Shown: positions 13,321-21,574 of the stretch, one piece after another | How positions within the stretch are numbered: position 1 is the first letter of the stretch | How the letters are laid out: each line of letters starts with the position of its first letter | Source of the DNA: Armatimonadota bacterium | GTDB taxonomy: Bacteria > Armatimonadota > JAAZEB01 | Direction: 5' to 3' | Assembly (NCBI GenBank): GCA_016199585.1 | Contig: JACQGM010000395.1 | Span: 1-33,240 of the forward strand | Length of the DNA stretch: 33,240 nt | Program-made: the position numbers and the translations under genes | The notes under the pieces: generated by a model | The model's database searches: none | Told to the model about the DNA's origin: nothing | Seen by the model: only the letters and a program-made list of their open reading frames with translations

Positions 13321-16314
13321 ATGGGATCTATCGCCGACGAACTGAGACAACGCATCCGGGGTGAGGTTCACTTCGACCGCCTCACCCGCAAGCTCTACAG
13401 CACCGACGCCAGCATCTACCGCATCGACCCGCTCGGCGTCGTCATCCCCCGCGACGAGGAAGACCTGGCGGCGGTCGCGACCCTTGCCGCACGCGAGCGG
13501 GTGCCCCTCCTTCCCCGCGCCGCCGGCACCAGCCTGGCCGGCCAGAGCGTGGGAAAGGCCCTGGCCCTTGACTGCTCGCGCTCCATGAACGCCATCCTCG
13601 AGTTCAACGCCGAGGAGCGCTGGGTGCGCGTGCAGCCGGGCGTGGTGCTCGACCGGCTCAACGCCTTCCTCCGTCCCCACGGCCTGATGTTCGGGCCGGA
13701 CGTGGCGACCAGCAACCGCGCCTGCATCGGGGGCATGATCGGCAACAACTCAGCCGGGGCGCGCTCGCGTGTCTACGGCATGACCGCCGACCACGTCCTG
13801 GAGCTGCGCGTGCTCCTGGGAGACGGCAGCGCCGCGACGCTCGGCTCGGCCGCGCCCGGGGCGGTGAAGCGCCGGGCCGCCGGGTCCGGCCTCGAGGCGA
13901 GCCTCTACCGTGAGATTCCCGCCCTGGTCTCTGCCCACCGCGAAGAGATCCGCCGCCGCTTCCCCGCGATCCAGCGCCGCGTCTCCGGCTACAGCCTGAA
14001 CCGGCTGGAATCCTCCCTGGCGGAGAGCGGGTCGCTGGACCTGGCGCAGCTCGTCTGCGGCTCCGAGGGCACGCTCGCCATCGTCACCGAGGCGAAGCTG
14101 AACCTGCTCCCCCGACCGCGCTGCGCCGCGCTCGGCGTCGTCGCCTTCAACGACCTGATCGCCGCGACCGAAGCGACGGTGGCCCTGCTGGCGACCGGCC
14201 CTGTCGCCATCGAGATGGTGGACCGGCTCATCCTCGAACTGGCGAAGGAGTCGCGCGAGTACTCCCGTGACTACCTCCCCGTCGCCGGCGACCCGGAGGC
14301 GCTCCTGCTGGTGGAATTCCACGGCGATACGGAGGCCGAGGTGGCCGGGAAGCTGGGTGGGCTGGAGGCGGCCGTGCGCCGCCAGTTCCCGTCCGCGCAG
14401 TTCGCCCGCGCCGCCGACGCGGCGGCCCAGGCCAATATCTGGAAGGTGCGCAAGGCGGGCGTCGGCCTGCTCCTCGGGATGAAGAGCGACCGCAAGCCGA
14501 TCGCCTTCGTCGAGGACACCGCCGTGCCTCCCGAGCACCTCCCCGAGTACGTGCGCCGCTTCCGGGAGATCGTCACCCGCCACGGCACCACCTCCGGCTA
14601 CTACGGGCACGCCAGCGTCGGCTGCCTCCACCTGCGCCCCCTGATCAACATCGGCAATCCCGACGACGTGGCGCGGATGAAGGCGATCGCTGCAGAGGTG
14701 GCCGACCTCGTGCAGGAGTTCGGCGGCGCGATGACCGGCGAGCACGGCGATGGCCTGGTGCGCTCCGGCTGGATCGAGAAACTCTACGGCCCGGAGCTGC
14801 TCCAGGCGTTCCGCGACGTGAAGCGCGCCTTCGATCCGCACGGCATCCTCAACCCGGGGAAGATCGTCGAGGCTCCCCCGATGGACGCGGATCTGCGCGC
14901 GCGCGACCTGCGCCCGCTGGATCTGCGCACGCACCTCAGCTTCGCGCGTGAGGGCGGCATCCTGCGCGCCGTGATGCAGTGCAGCGGCGTGGGGATCTGC
15001 CGCAAGCGCGAGGGGGTCATGTGCCCCTCCTTCATGGCGACCGGCGACGAGCGCCACTCCACCCGCGGCCGCGCCAACGCCCTGCGTGCGGTCCTCGATG
15101 GCGAGCTGCCCCCCGACGCCCTCGCCGGGGATGACCTCTACGAGGCGCTCGACCTCTGCCTCGCCTGCAAGGGCTGCCAGACCGAGTGCCCCTCCGCGGT
15201 GGACATGGCCCGCCTGAAGGTGGAGTACCTGGCGCAGCGTCATGCCCGCACCGGCACGCCCCTCCGGGCCACGGTGATGGGCCACATTGACGTCCTGAGC
15301 CGCTTCGGCTCCTTCGCGGCGCCCGTCGCCAACCCCCTCCTGCGCAGCCGCCCGGTCCGCCTGCTGGTGCAGGCCATCCTCGGCATTGATGCCCGCCGCA
15401 CGCTCCCCGAGTTCGCCGGGCGCACGCTGCTGCAGCGCCTGTCCTCAGCCAGCAGACAGCAGGAGGCAGGGGGTAGGAGGCAGGAGGCAGGATGCAGGAT
15501 GCAGGAGGTAGGCAGCAACGGATTACGCATTACGGATTACTCGTTACCGACTGCGGATCACGCATCACGCATCGCGCATCATAGATCACGAGTCGCTCTC
15601 TTCGTAGACACCTTCGTCAACCACAACTGCCCCGACGTGGGGGAGGCGGCCGTGGCGCTGCTGGAGGGGCTGGGCTGCGAGGTGGTGGTGCCCAAGCGGC
15701 CGTGCTGCGGGCGGGCGGCGCTCTCGCAGGGGCTGGTGGAGCGAGCGCGCTCCCTGGCGCGGGAGAACCTGGAGCGCCTCTGGCCCTACGCGGAGGTACG
15801 CATCCCGATTGTCGGCATCGAACCATCCTGCATCGCCACCCTCCGCGATGAGTACCGTGATCTGCTGGACGATCCGCGCGTGGAGAGGCTGGGGGAGCAG
15901 GTGTTCTTGCTCGAGGAGTTCTTGGTGCGCGAGGCGCGCGAAGGCCGCCTGGAGGGCTGCTTCCGGGCGCGTCCGGAGACCGCCTGGCTCCACGGTCACT
16001 GCCACCAGAAGGCGCTCACCGGCACGGGTCCGGCGTTGGCGGCGCTGCGCCTCATCCCGGAGCTGGAGGTGCGCGAGATCGACTCCGGGTGCTGTGGCAT
16101 GGCGGGGGCGTTCGGCTACGACCGAAAGCACTACGACGTCTCGATGGCGGTGGGCGAGGATCGGCTCTTCCCGGCGATCCGGGCGCTCCCCGAGGGGGCG
16201 CTGATCATCGCCGAGGGGATCTCCTGCCGCCAGCAGATCGAGCACGGCACCGGCCGGCGGGCCTATCACCTGGCGGAGGTGCTGCGCGATTCCTTGAAGG
16301 CGGGGAAGGAGTAG
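13321..16314 (+). CDS. FAD-binding and (Fe-S)-binding fused oxidoreductase (GlcD/GlcF, D-lactate dehydrogenase type) with in-frame repeat array
   Basis: LLPRAAGTSLAGQSVG, GPDVATSNRACIGGMIGNNSAGARS, TGEHGDGLVRS, LCLACKGCQTECPSAVDMARLK, GHCHQKAL, DSGCCGMAGAFGY. Confidence 0.95.
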   Translation: MGSIADELRQRIRGEVHFDRLTRKLYSTDASIYRIDPLGVVIPRDEEDLAAVATLAARERVPLLPRAAGTSLAGQSVGKALALDCSRSMNAILEFNAEERWVRVQPGVVLDRLNAFLRPHGLMFGPDVATSNRACIGGMIGNNSAGARSRVYGMTADHVLELRVLLGDGSAATLGSAAPGAVKRRAAGSGLEASLYREIPALVSAHREEIRRRFPAIQRRVSGYSLNRLESSLAESGSLDLAQLVCGSEGTLAIVTEAKLNLLPRPRCAALGVVAFNDLIAATEATVALLATGPVAIEMVDRLILELAKESREYSRDYLPVAGDPEALLLVEFHGDTEAEVAGKLGGLEAAVRRQFPSAQFARAADAAAQANIWKVRKAGVGLLLGMKSDRKPIAFVEDTAVPPEHLPEYVRRFREIVTRHGTTSGYYGHASVGCLHLRPLINIGNPDDVARMKAIAAEVADLVQEFGGAMTGEHGDGLVRSGWIEKLYGPELLQAFRDVKRAFDPHGILNPGKIVEAPPMDADLRARDLRPLDLRTHLSFAREGGILRAVMQCSGVGICRKREGVMCPSFMATGDERHSTRGRANALRAVLDGELPPDALAGDDLYEALDLCLACKGCQTECPSAVDMARLKVEYLAQRHARTGTPLRATVMGHIDVLSRFGSFAAPVANPLLRSRPVRLLVQAILGIDARRTLPEFAGRTLLQRLSSASRQQEAGGRRQEAGCRMQEVGSNGLRITDYSLPTADHASRIAHHRSRVALFVDTFVNHNCPDVGEAAVALLEGLGCEVVVPKRPCCGRAALSQGLVERARSLARENLERLWPYAEVRIPIVGIEPSCIATLRDEYRDLLDDPRVERLGEQVFLLEEFLVREAREGRLEGCFRARPETAWLHGHCHQKALTGTGPALAALRLIPELEVREIDSGCCGMAGAFGYDRKHYDVSMAVGEDRLFPAIRALPEGALIIAEGISCRQQIEHGTGRRAYHLAEVLRDSLKAGKE
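15460..15515. repeat. Array D1: eight 7-mers, consensus YAGGAKG
   Basis: CAGGAGG CAGGGGG TAGGAGG CAGGAGG CAGGATG CAGGATG CAGGAGG TAGGCAG. Confidence 0.95.
15520..15596. repeat. Array D2: eleven 7-mers, consensus GSATYAC
   Basis: GGATTAC GCATTAC GGATTAC TCGTTAC CGACTGC GGATCAC GCATCAC GCATCGC GCATCAT AGATCAC GAGTCGC. Confidence 0.95.
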
Positions 16315-16317
16315 GGC

Positions 16318-16629
16318 ATGGGAGAAGAGATCGTGGTATTTGTGGCCATCCTGGGCGCCTTCGGCCTGGGCGCCCTGAAGATGATCACGAGGTTCCTGCT
16401 GGAGTGGCGCAAGAGCGGCAGCAGCCAGGAGATCTCCCGGCTCTCGGAGCAGTTGGCCGCCCTGCAGCGCGACTACCAGCAGACCAAGGCCGACCACAAT
16501 GACACGCTGCTCGGCATAGAGGCGACGATGCGCCAGATGGAGAGGCGCCTGGACGGCCTCGCCGGCATTGACGCGCCGCCGCCGGCTGCGGAAGCGAAGA
16601 CGCCCGTGGCCTCTCAGCGCCAGTTGTGA
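16318..16629 (+). CDS. Small membrane-anchored coiled-coil protein, paralog 1
   Basis: N-terminal TM then LSEQLAALQRDYQQTKADHNDTLLGIEATMRQMERRLD...TPVASQRQL; shares QTKADHNDTLLG with next ORF. Confidence 0.8.
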   Translation: MGEEIVVFVAILGAFGLGALKMITRFLLEWRKSGSSQEISRLSEQLAALQRDYQQTKADHNDTLLGIEATMRQMERRLDGLAGIDAPPPAAEAKTPVASQRQL

Positions 16630-16660
16630 CGCACGGCCGTAAGCAGAAGCGAGGGAGAGC

Positions 16661-16960
16661 ATGAACATCGCAGTGGAGATTCTCCTGGTTCTCGTCTCAC
16701 CGGGACTGCTGGCGATTCTGGGCTGGTTCATCCTCGAGCTGCGCAAGGGAGGTGGCGGCAAGGAAGTGCGCCGACTGCGCCAGGAGCTGGACGAGCTGCG
16801 CCGCGACTACGAGCAGACCAAGGCCGACCATAACGACACGCTGCTCGGCCTGGTGAGCGCGGTCGACCGCCTGGAGGAGGCCGGTGGTCGCCGGGCCGGC
16901 GTCGAGACGACCCCGCCAGCGGAGGCAAGAACCCCTGTGGCGCCCCGGCGCCAGTTGTAG
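16661..16960 (+). CDS. Small membrane-anchored coiled-coil protein, paralog 2
   Basis: N-terminal TM then LRQELDELRRDYEQTKADHNDTLLGLVSAVDRLEE...TPVAPRRQL. Confidence 0.8.
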   Translation: MNIAVEILLVLVSPGLLAILGWFILELRKGGGGKEVRRLRQELDELRRDYEQTKADHNDTLLGLVSAVDRLEEAGGRRAGVETTPPAEARTPVAPRRQL

Positions 16961-16981
16961 GCTGGAGTCTGGAGGTGTGAA

Positions 16982-18001
16982 ATGACGGGAATCGGGGACC
17001 TCTTCAACTTCGTCTGCCTGGTGATGTGGCTGCTGGCGATCGGGGCCTGTTTCGTGTTCCTCCTCCGCAAGGCGATGGATGGGGAGCTGGCGCGGGACAC
17101 CTTCGTGCTCCATTGCATCCCCCTGGGCTTCCTCCTCATCGGGTTCCTGGCGACGAACGGCCGGCCCTGGTCGCCGCTCCTCGGGCTGGCGATCCCGGCC
17201 TACATCGGGGTGGTGCTCCTGCGTCTGCACCAGGAGTCGCAGCGCGCCGCCGAAGAGGTGCTGCAGCGCGAGCTGGACAAGTGGGGCCGCGCCGTGGCCG
17301 ACGACGACCGCAACTCCGGGGCGCACCTTTACCTGGGCAACGCCCTGGTGGAGCGCCGCGACTACGAAGCCGCCGCGGCCCACTACCGGCGGGCGCTGGA
17401 GCTGGACCCGACCAACGTGCGCGAGCTGCGCGAGTTCCTCTTGCGATGCCCCGGATCCGTGGCGGCGGAGGTGGAGGCGCGCCTGCCGGACCTGGATCGC
17501 GTCGAGGCGGAGGTGCGGCGGCGGGGCGGCGCGCGGCCGGGGGACTCCGTGTTTGTGGAGAAGGAGTGGCGCGTCGTGGGGGACGTGCGGCACCCACACC
17601 TCGAGGAGCACCATGCCACGATGGTCGTCGCGGCGCCCCCGGGGGAGGTGCCGCGCGAGGCGAACGACGTCGGCCCGGCGCCCCGCCGCGAATGGCTCGG
17701 GGCGGCAGACGAGCCCGGTGACGCGGGGAGCGCGGCGGCCGGGCGTCTCTCCGAGCTGCGCGGGCTGCTGGACCGGAACCCGGACGACACCTTCACGCGC
17801 GCCGCCTACGCCGCCGCCCTGGAAGCGGCCGGCGACCGCGACGGCGCCCGGGCGCAGCTCGAGAAGGTGCTGCGGGCCGAGCCGGGGAACCAGGAAGCCG
17901 CCGCTGCCTTACAGCGCCTGACGGCGCCGGCCGCGGGCGCCGGCCTCTCCGTGTCGTCTTTCGCGCCGCCGGAGAAGAAGGCACAGCCGCCATCAGGTTG
18001 A
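16982..18001 (+). CDS. Membrane-anchored TPR protein
   Basis: N-terminal TM segments; SGAHLYLGNALVERRDYEAAAAHYRRALELDPTN and FTRAAYAAALEAAGDRDGARAQLEKVLRAEPGNQEA. Confidence 0.8.
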   Translation: MTGIGDLFNFVCLVMWLLAIGACFVFLLRKAMDGELARDTFVLHCIPLGFLLIGFLATNGRPWSPLLGLAIPAYIGVVLLRLHQESQRAAEEVLQRELDKWGRAVADDDRNSGAHLYLGNALVERRDYEAAAAHYRRALELDPTNVRELREFLLRCPGSVAAEVEARLPDLDRVEAEVRRRGGARPGDSVFVEKEWRVVGDVRHPHLEEHHATMVVAAPPGEVPREANDVGPAPRREWLGAADEPGDAGSAAAGRLSELRGLLDRNPDDTFTRAAYAAALEAAGDRDGARAQLEKVLRAEPGNQEAAAALQRLTAPAAGAGLSVSSFAPPEKKAQPPSG

Positions 18002-18005
18002 CCAG

Positions 18006-18050
18006 ACGGATCGGTCTGATCAGTCGGATCCGTCTGATCGGACGGAGCGG
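18006..18050. repeat. Array F: five 9-mers (ACGGATCGG TCTGATCAG TCGGATCCG TCTGATCGG ACGGAGCGG)
   Basis: Period of 9 around a GATC core, starting right after the TPR gene stop codon; units partly self-complementary. Confidence 0.85.
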
Positions 18051-18084
18051 CCCGTGGGCGATGGCGCTCGTCCGCGGCCGCCGT

Positions 18085-19353
18085 TCAGCTCCGCTGCGCC
18101 AGCACGCTGCGCTCGTAGGCGCGCACCGCCTCCAGCCAGGCCGAGCCCAGCGGCACGCTCTGCTGCAGGCAGTGGCAGTCCCACACGGCGCCGAAGGGCA
18201 TCGTCTTCAGCTCTTCGAGGAGCGCCAGGCGGCCGGTGAAGTCGCCGGCGGCCTCCATCTCGCGCAGCTTCCCGGCGGGCTCCAGCAGCGCGATCAGCAG
18301 CGCCTTGAGCAGACACCGCGTGCCGATCACCCAGGCGGCCACGCGGTTGATGCTGGCGTCGAAGAAGTCCAGGCCGATGTGAACGCGCCCGAGGAAATCG
18401 CCGCGGACCAGCTCCTCGGCGATGGCGCGGAGGTCATCGGAGAGAACCACCACGTGGTCGCTGTCCCAGCGCACGCCGCGGCTGACGTGGAGCAGGATCT
18501 CGTCCAGGAAGGCGAGGACGGCGGAGATCTTGTCGGCGATCCCCTCGGTGGGGTGGTAGTGCCCTGCATCCAGGCAGAGGAGCTTCCGGCTCTGGATCGC
18601 GTAGCCGAGGTAGAACTCGTGCGAGCCGACGACGTAGCTCTCGGAGGCGATCCCGAAGAGCTTCCCCTCGACGGCATCCCGGTGATAGCGGGGGTCCAGC
18701 GGCTCGGCGAAGACCTCATCGAGCGATTGCCTCAGGCGGACGCGCGGCGCCTTCCGGTCGGCGGGGGTATCCTTGTAGCCGTCGGGGATCCAGACGTTGG
18801 TGACGCACGGGGTGCCAAGGGCCTCGCCGAACGCCGCGCCGATCCGGCGGCAGGCGGCACCGTGGCGCACCCAGAACCGGCGGACCCCCTCGTCCGCGTG
18901 GGCCAGGGTGAAGCCGTCGGCGGCCAGGGGATGCGAAAAGAAGGTGGGGTTGAAGTCGAGGCCCATGTCGCGCGCCTTCGCCCAATCGCGCCAGCGGGCG
19001 AAGTGCTCGGGCGCCAGCTCGTCGCGCTCGACCTTCCGCCCGCCGGTCTCCGCGTAGATGGCGTGCAGGTTGAGGCGGTGCCGGCCGGGGATGAGGCCGA
19101 GGGCGCGATCCAGGTCGGCGCGCAGCTCGTCGGCGGCGCGGGCGCGTCCGGGGTAGTTGCCGGTGGCCTGGATGCCCCCCCCGGTGAGGCCCTCGTCGCT
19201 CTCGAACCCGCCCACGTCGTCGCCCTGCCAGCAGTGCAGCGAGACGGGCACGCCGCCGAGGGCTTCCAGGGCGCGCGCGGTGTCCACGCCGAGGCCGCCA
19301 TAGCGCTCCCGGGCCAGCTCGTAGGCTCTCTCTATGGGTGATGTCTCTGACAT
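18085..19353 (-). CDS. rhaA: L-rhamnose isomerase
   Basis: [93 protein letters not shown]. Confidence 0.95.
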   Translation of the reverse strand: MSETSPIERAYELARERYGGLGVDTARALEALGGVPVSLHCWQGDDVGGFESDEGLTGGGIQATGNYPGRARAADELRADLDRALGLIPGRHRLNLHAIYAETGGRKVERDELAPEHFARWRDWAKARDMGLDFNPTFFSHPLAADGFTLAHADEGVRRFWVRHGAACRRIGAAFGEALGTPCVTNVWIPDGYKDTPADRKAPRVRLRQSLDEVFAEPLDPRYHRDAVEGKLFGIASESYVVGSHEFYLGYAIQSRKLLCLDAGHYHPTEGIADKISAVLAFLDEILLHVSRGVRWDSDHVVVLSDDLRAIAEELVRGDFLGRVHIGLDFFDASINRVAAWVIGTRCLLKALLIALLEPAGKLREMEAAGDFTGRLALLEELKTMPFGAVWDCHCLQQSVPLGSAWLEAVRAYERSVLAQRS

Positions 19354-19369
19354 GCGTGCGTGCCTCTCC

Positions 19370-19427
19370 CCGGCGCGTGCGCTGCCGGTCCACTCCCCGG
19401 TTCCACGCGGATGCCCCCGGATTCCTC
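19370..19427 (-). promoter_or_regulatory. Copy 1 of 58-bp duplicated leader element, upstream of rhaA
   Basis: 52/58 identical, ungapped, to 21378-21435; directly precedes GGAGAGG ribosome-binding site and ATG 19353. Confidence 0.6.
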
Positions 19428-19467
19428 CCCGCGGCTGCGCTGCTGGCGGCAGCGCTCCCCGGCGAAG

Positions 19468-21339
19468 CTACCCTCCGTCCGCGCGCGCCACCGGGAGCAG
19501 GAGCCGGGAGGGGTGCTCCTTCGCGTGGTAGACCGTGTTGTGCGCCACGCGGCGCTCGTGGTCCTCGGAGGGGTTGCGCCCGGTGTGGGTATTGACATCG
19601 AAATGGGGCCAGCTACTGCTGGTGATGTCCACGCGCAGGCGGTGTCCCGCCTTCAGACGGGCGGCGAGCGGCCGCAGCTCGATGCGGACCCGGTAGACCT
19701 CCCCGGGCGTGAGCAGCTCCGGGCGCTCGCAGCCATTGCGGAACTTCGCGCGCCGGATCCCCTCCGACAGGCCGAGGGCAATCCCCCCGGGGGACGCCGG
19801 TGAGGGCGGGTAGACATCAATCAGCTTCGCCACGAAGTCGGTGTCGGGCGCATCCGAAGAGATGCAGAGCTCGACGACGGGATGGCCCGCCATCTCCAGG
19901 TCCCGGGCGAGCGGCCCCGTCTGGAAGACCAGCACGTCGCTGCGCGCCTCCAGGGGGAGATAGGGCGGCTGGACGCCGTGGAGGTGCGGCCCCTCCACCT
20001 GGTCCCAGAGGCCGTTCGGGTTGATCCGCCGCGAGCCTCCGCCAACCAGGCGGGTGGCGGTGTAGCAGACGCCGGTGCTGCTCGGCGCCGGGTCGTCCGG
20101 GTCGGCGCGGAAGGTGGTGGCGGCGGGTCCGGCCTCCGGCGCGGCGGTCGCCAGGCCGCCGCCGGGATGGAGGTGCCAGGCCGTCATCGTCACGTTCGCG
20201 GGCGGCCACGCCGGGCCGGTTCGCCACTCGCCGCCATGCTCCAGGAGGCCGTCGCCGGCGAGCGTGCCGGGGCCGCCCCCCATGACAAAGTACTGGACCG
20301 GCGCCGCGAAGACGCCGTCATCGTCAACCCCCTTGAACCACCGGTCGAACCAGCGCAGCTCATAGTCCGGGAAGCGGGCCTCTCTCGTGCATGCTTCCCC
20401 GAAGGTGACCTGGCCGATCTTGCGGCCCGTTTCGCCGTGCGTCCAGGGGCCGAACACCACGTGCTGATTCCGGTGGCCCAGGCGGGTCAGGCGGGTGAAC
20501 GCGAGGGTGTCGGGGTGGCAGTAGGGGTAATGGTCGAACCAGCCGCAGATCCAGAGGGTGGGGATGTCGGGCCAGCGGTCGAGGTATTCGGCGGGGCTCA
20601 GCCCGGGCCGGCGCCAGAACTCGTCGAGGCACTCGCGGCGCAGGTAGTCGAAGAAGGTGCGCTCGTAGGAGGGCGCGAGGGCCAGAGGCGACTGCCCTTC
20701 GCGGAGCGGATAGCGCCGCAGCCACTCCTCGAAGCGCATCTGCAGCAGGGCTTCGCGGACGCTCGGATCGGCGCGCGCCTCCTTGCCGTCGCCGGCCATC
20801 CCCACAATGTAGGAGAGCCAGAACACGTCCAGGGCCCCGCCCTGGCGGACGTTGTGGTAGCCGTGGGGGTAGCCGAAGGTCTGGCACATGGCGGCCAGGT
20901 GCGGGGGCGACTGCGTCGCTGCCGAGCCCTGGGAGTATGCCAGGTAGGACGTGCCGAGCATGCCCACGCGGCCGTCGCAGGGGGGCTGCGCGGCGAGCCA
21001 CTCGATGGTGTCGTAGCCATCCTCGGCCTCCTGGACGTTGACCTGGAATACGCCGTCCGAGGCGTAGCGCCCGCGCACGTCCTGCACCGCCACCAGGTAC
21101 CCGTGCCGCGCCAGGCGCATGGCATCCGCTCGGTTGCTCGGGCCTTTGTCGTAGGGGGTGCGCATCAGCAGGGCCGGCATCGGGTCCTCGACCGCCCTGC
21201 CTCCCGCGGCCGGCAGGTAAAGATCGGTGACGAGCGCCACCCTGTCGCGCATCGCGACGCGCACGTCGGGGCGGATGAGCACCTCTTCGTATCGCGGCGC
21301 CCGCCTCGGGGGCGAGCCGGAGCCGTTGGTGGGGTCCAT
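19468..21339 (-). CDS. CocE/NonD family hydrolase (X-Pro dipeptidyl-peptidase-like)
   Basis: VAMRDRVALVTDLYLPA, RTPYDKGPSNRADAMRLARHGYLVAVQDVRGRYASDGVF, GYDTIEWLAAQPPCDGRVGMLGTSYLAYSQ. Confidence 0.93.
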   Translation of the reverse strand: MDPTNGSGSPPRRAPRYEEVLIRPDVRVAMRDRVALVTDLYLPAAGGRAVEDPMPALLMRTPYDKGPSNRADAMRLARHGYLVAVQDVRGRYASDGVFQVNVQEAEDGYDTIEWLAAQPPCDGRVGMLGTSYLAYSQGSAATQSPPHLAAMCQTFGYPHGYHNVRQGGALDVFWLSYIVGMAGDGKEARADPSVREALLQMRFEEWLRRYPLREGQSPLALAPSYERTFFDYLRRECLDEFWRRPGLSPAEYLDRWPDIPTLWICGWFDHYPYCHPDTLAFTRLTRLGHRNQHVVFGPWTHGETGRKIGQVTFGEACTREARFPDYELRWFDRWFKGVDDDGVFAAPVQYFVMGGGPGTLAGDGLLEHGGEWRTGPAWPPANVTMTAWHLHPGGGLATAAPEAGPAATTFRADPDDPAPSSTGVCYTATRLVGGGSRRINPNGLWDQVEGPHLHGVQPPYLPLEARSDVLVFQTGPLARDLEMAGHPVVELCISSDAPDTDFVAKLIDVYPPSPASPGGIALGLSEGIRRAKFRNGCERPELLTPGEVYRVRIELRPLAARLKAGHRLRVDITSSSWPHFDVNTHTGRNPSEDHERRVAHNTVYHAKEHPSRLLLPVARADGG

Positions 21340-21377
21340 GTTTGCGTCTCTCCTTCCGCACACCGCGGATCGCACAG

Positions 21378-21435
21378 CCGGCGCATGCGCTGCCGGGCTA
21401 CTCCCCGGTTCCACGCGGCCACCCCCGGATTCCTC
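21378..21435 (-). promoter_or_regulatory. Copy 2 of 58-bp duplicated leader element, upstream of CocE-type hydrolase
   Basis: 52/58 identical to 19370-19427; lies ~40 nt upstream of ATG 21339. Confidence 0.6.
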
Positions 21436-21574
21436 CTGCCGCGGCGCGCACGGCTGCCCACCGACGGATAGGGGGAATCCCCCCCGTCCGCGTCGTATCC
21501 TGCCGATCAGGAGAAATGCCGGGCGGGCACCACTGCCCCGCTGCTGCCCGGCACACGTCAACACCGAGAGGGAG

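Noticed and set aside
10600-13680. 1026-aa minus-strand ORF
   Set aside because: Antisense shadow of the 9766-12969 fused transporter/synthase gene in GC-rich DNA; composition dominated by R/G/H/A with no domain signature.
13750-15285. 511-aa minus-strand ORF
   Set aside because: Antisense to the FAD/Fe-S oxidoreductase; shadow ORF.
19882-21471. 529-aa plus-strand ORF
   Set aside because: Antisense to the CocE-type hydrolase; shadow ORF.
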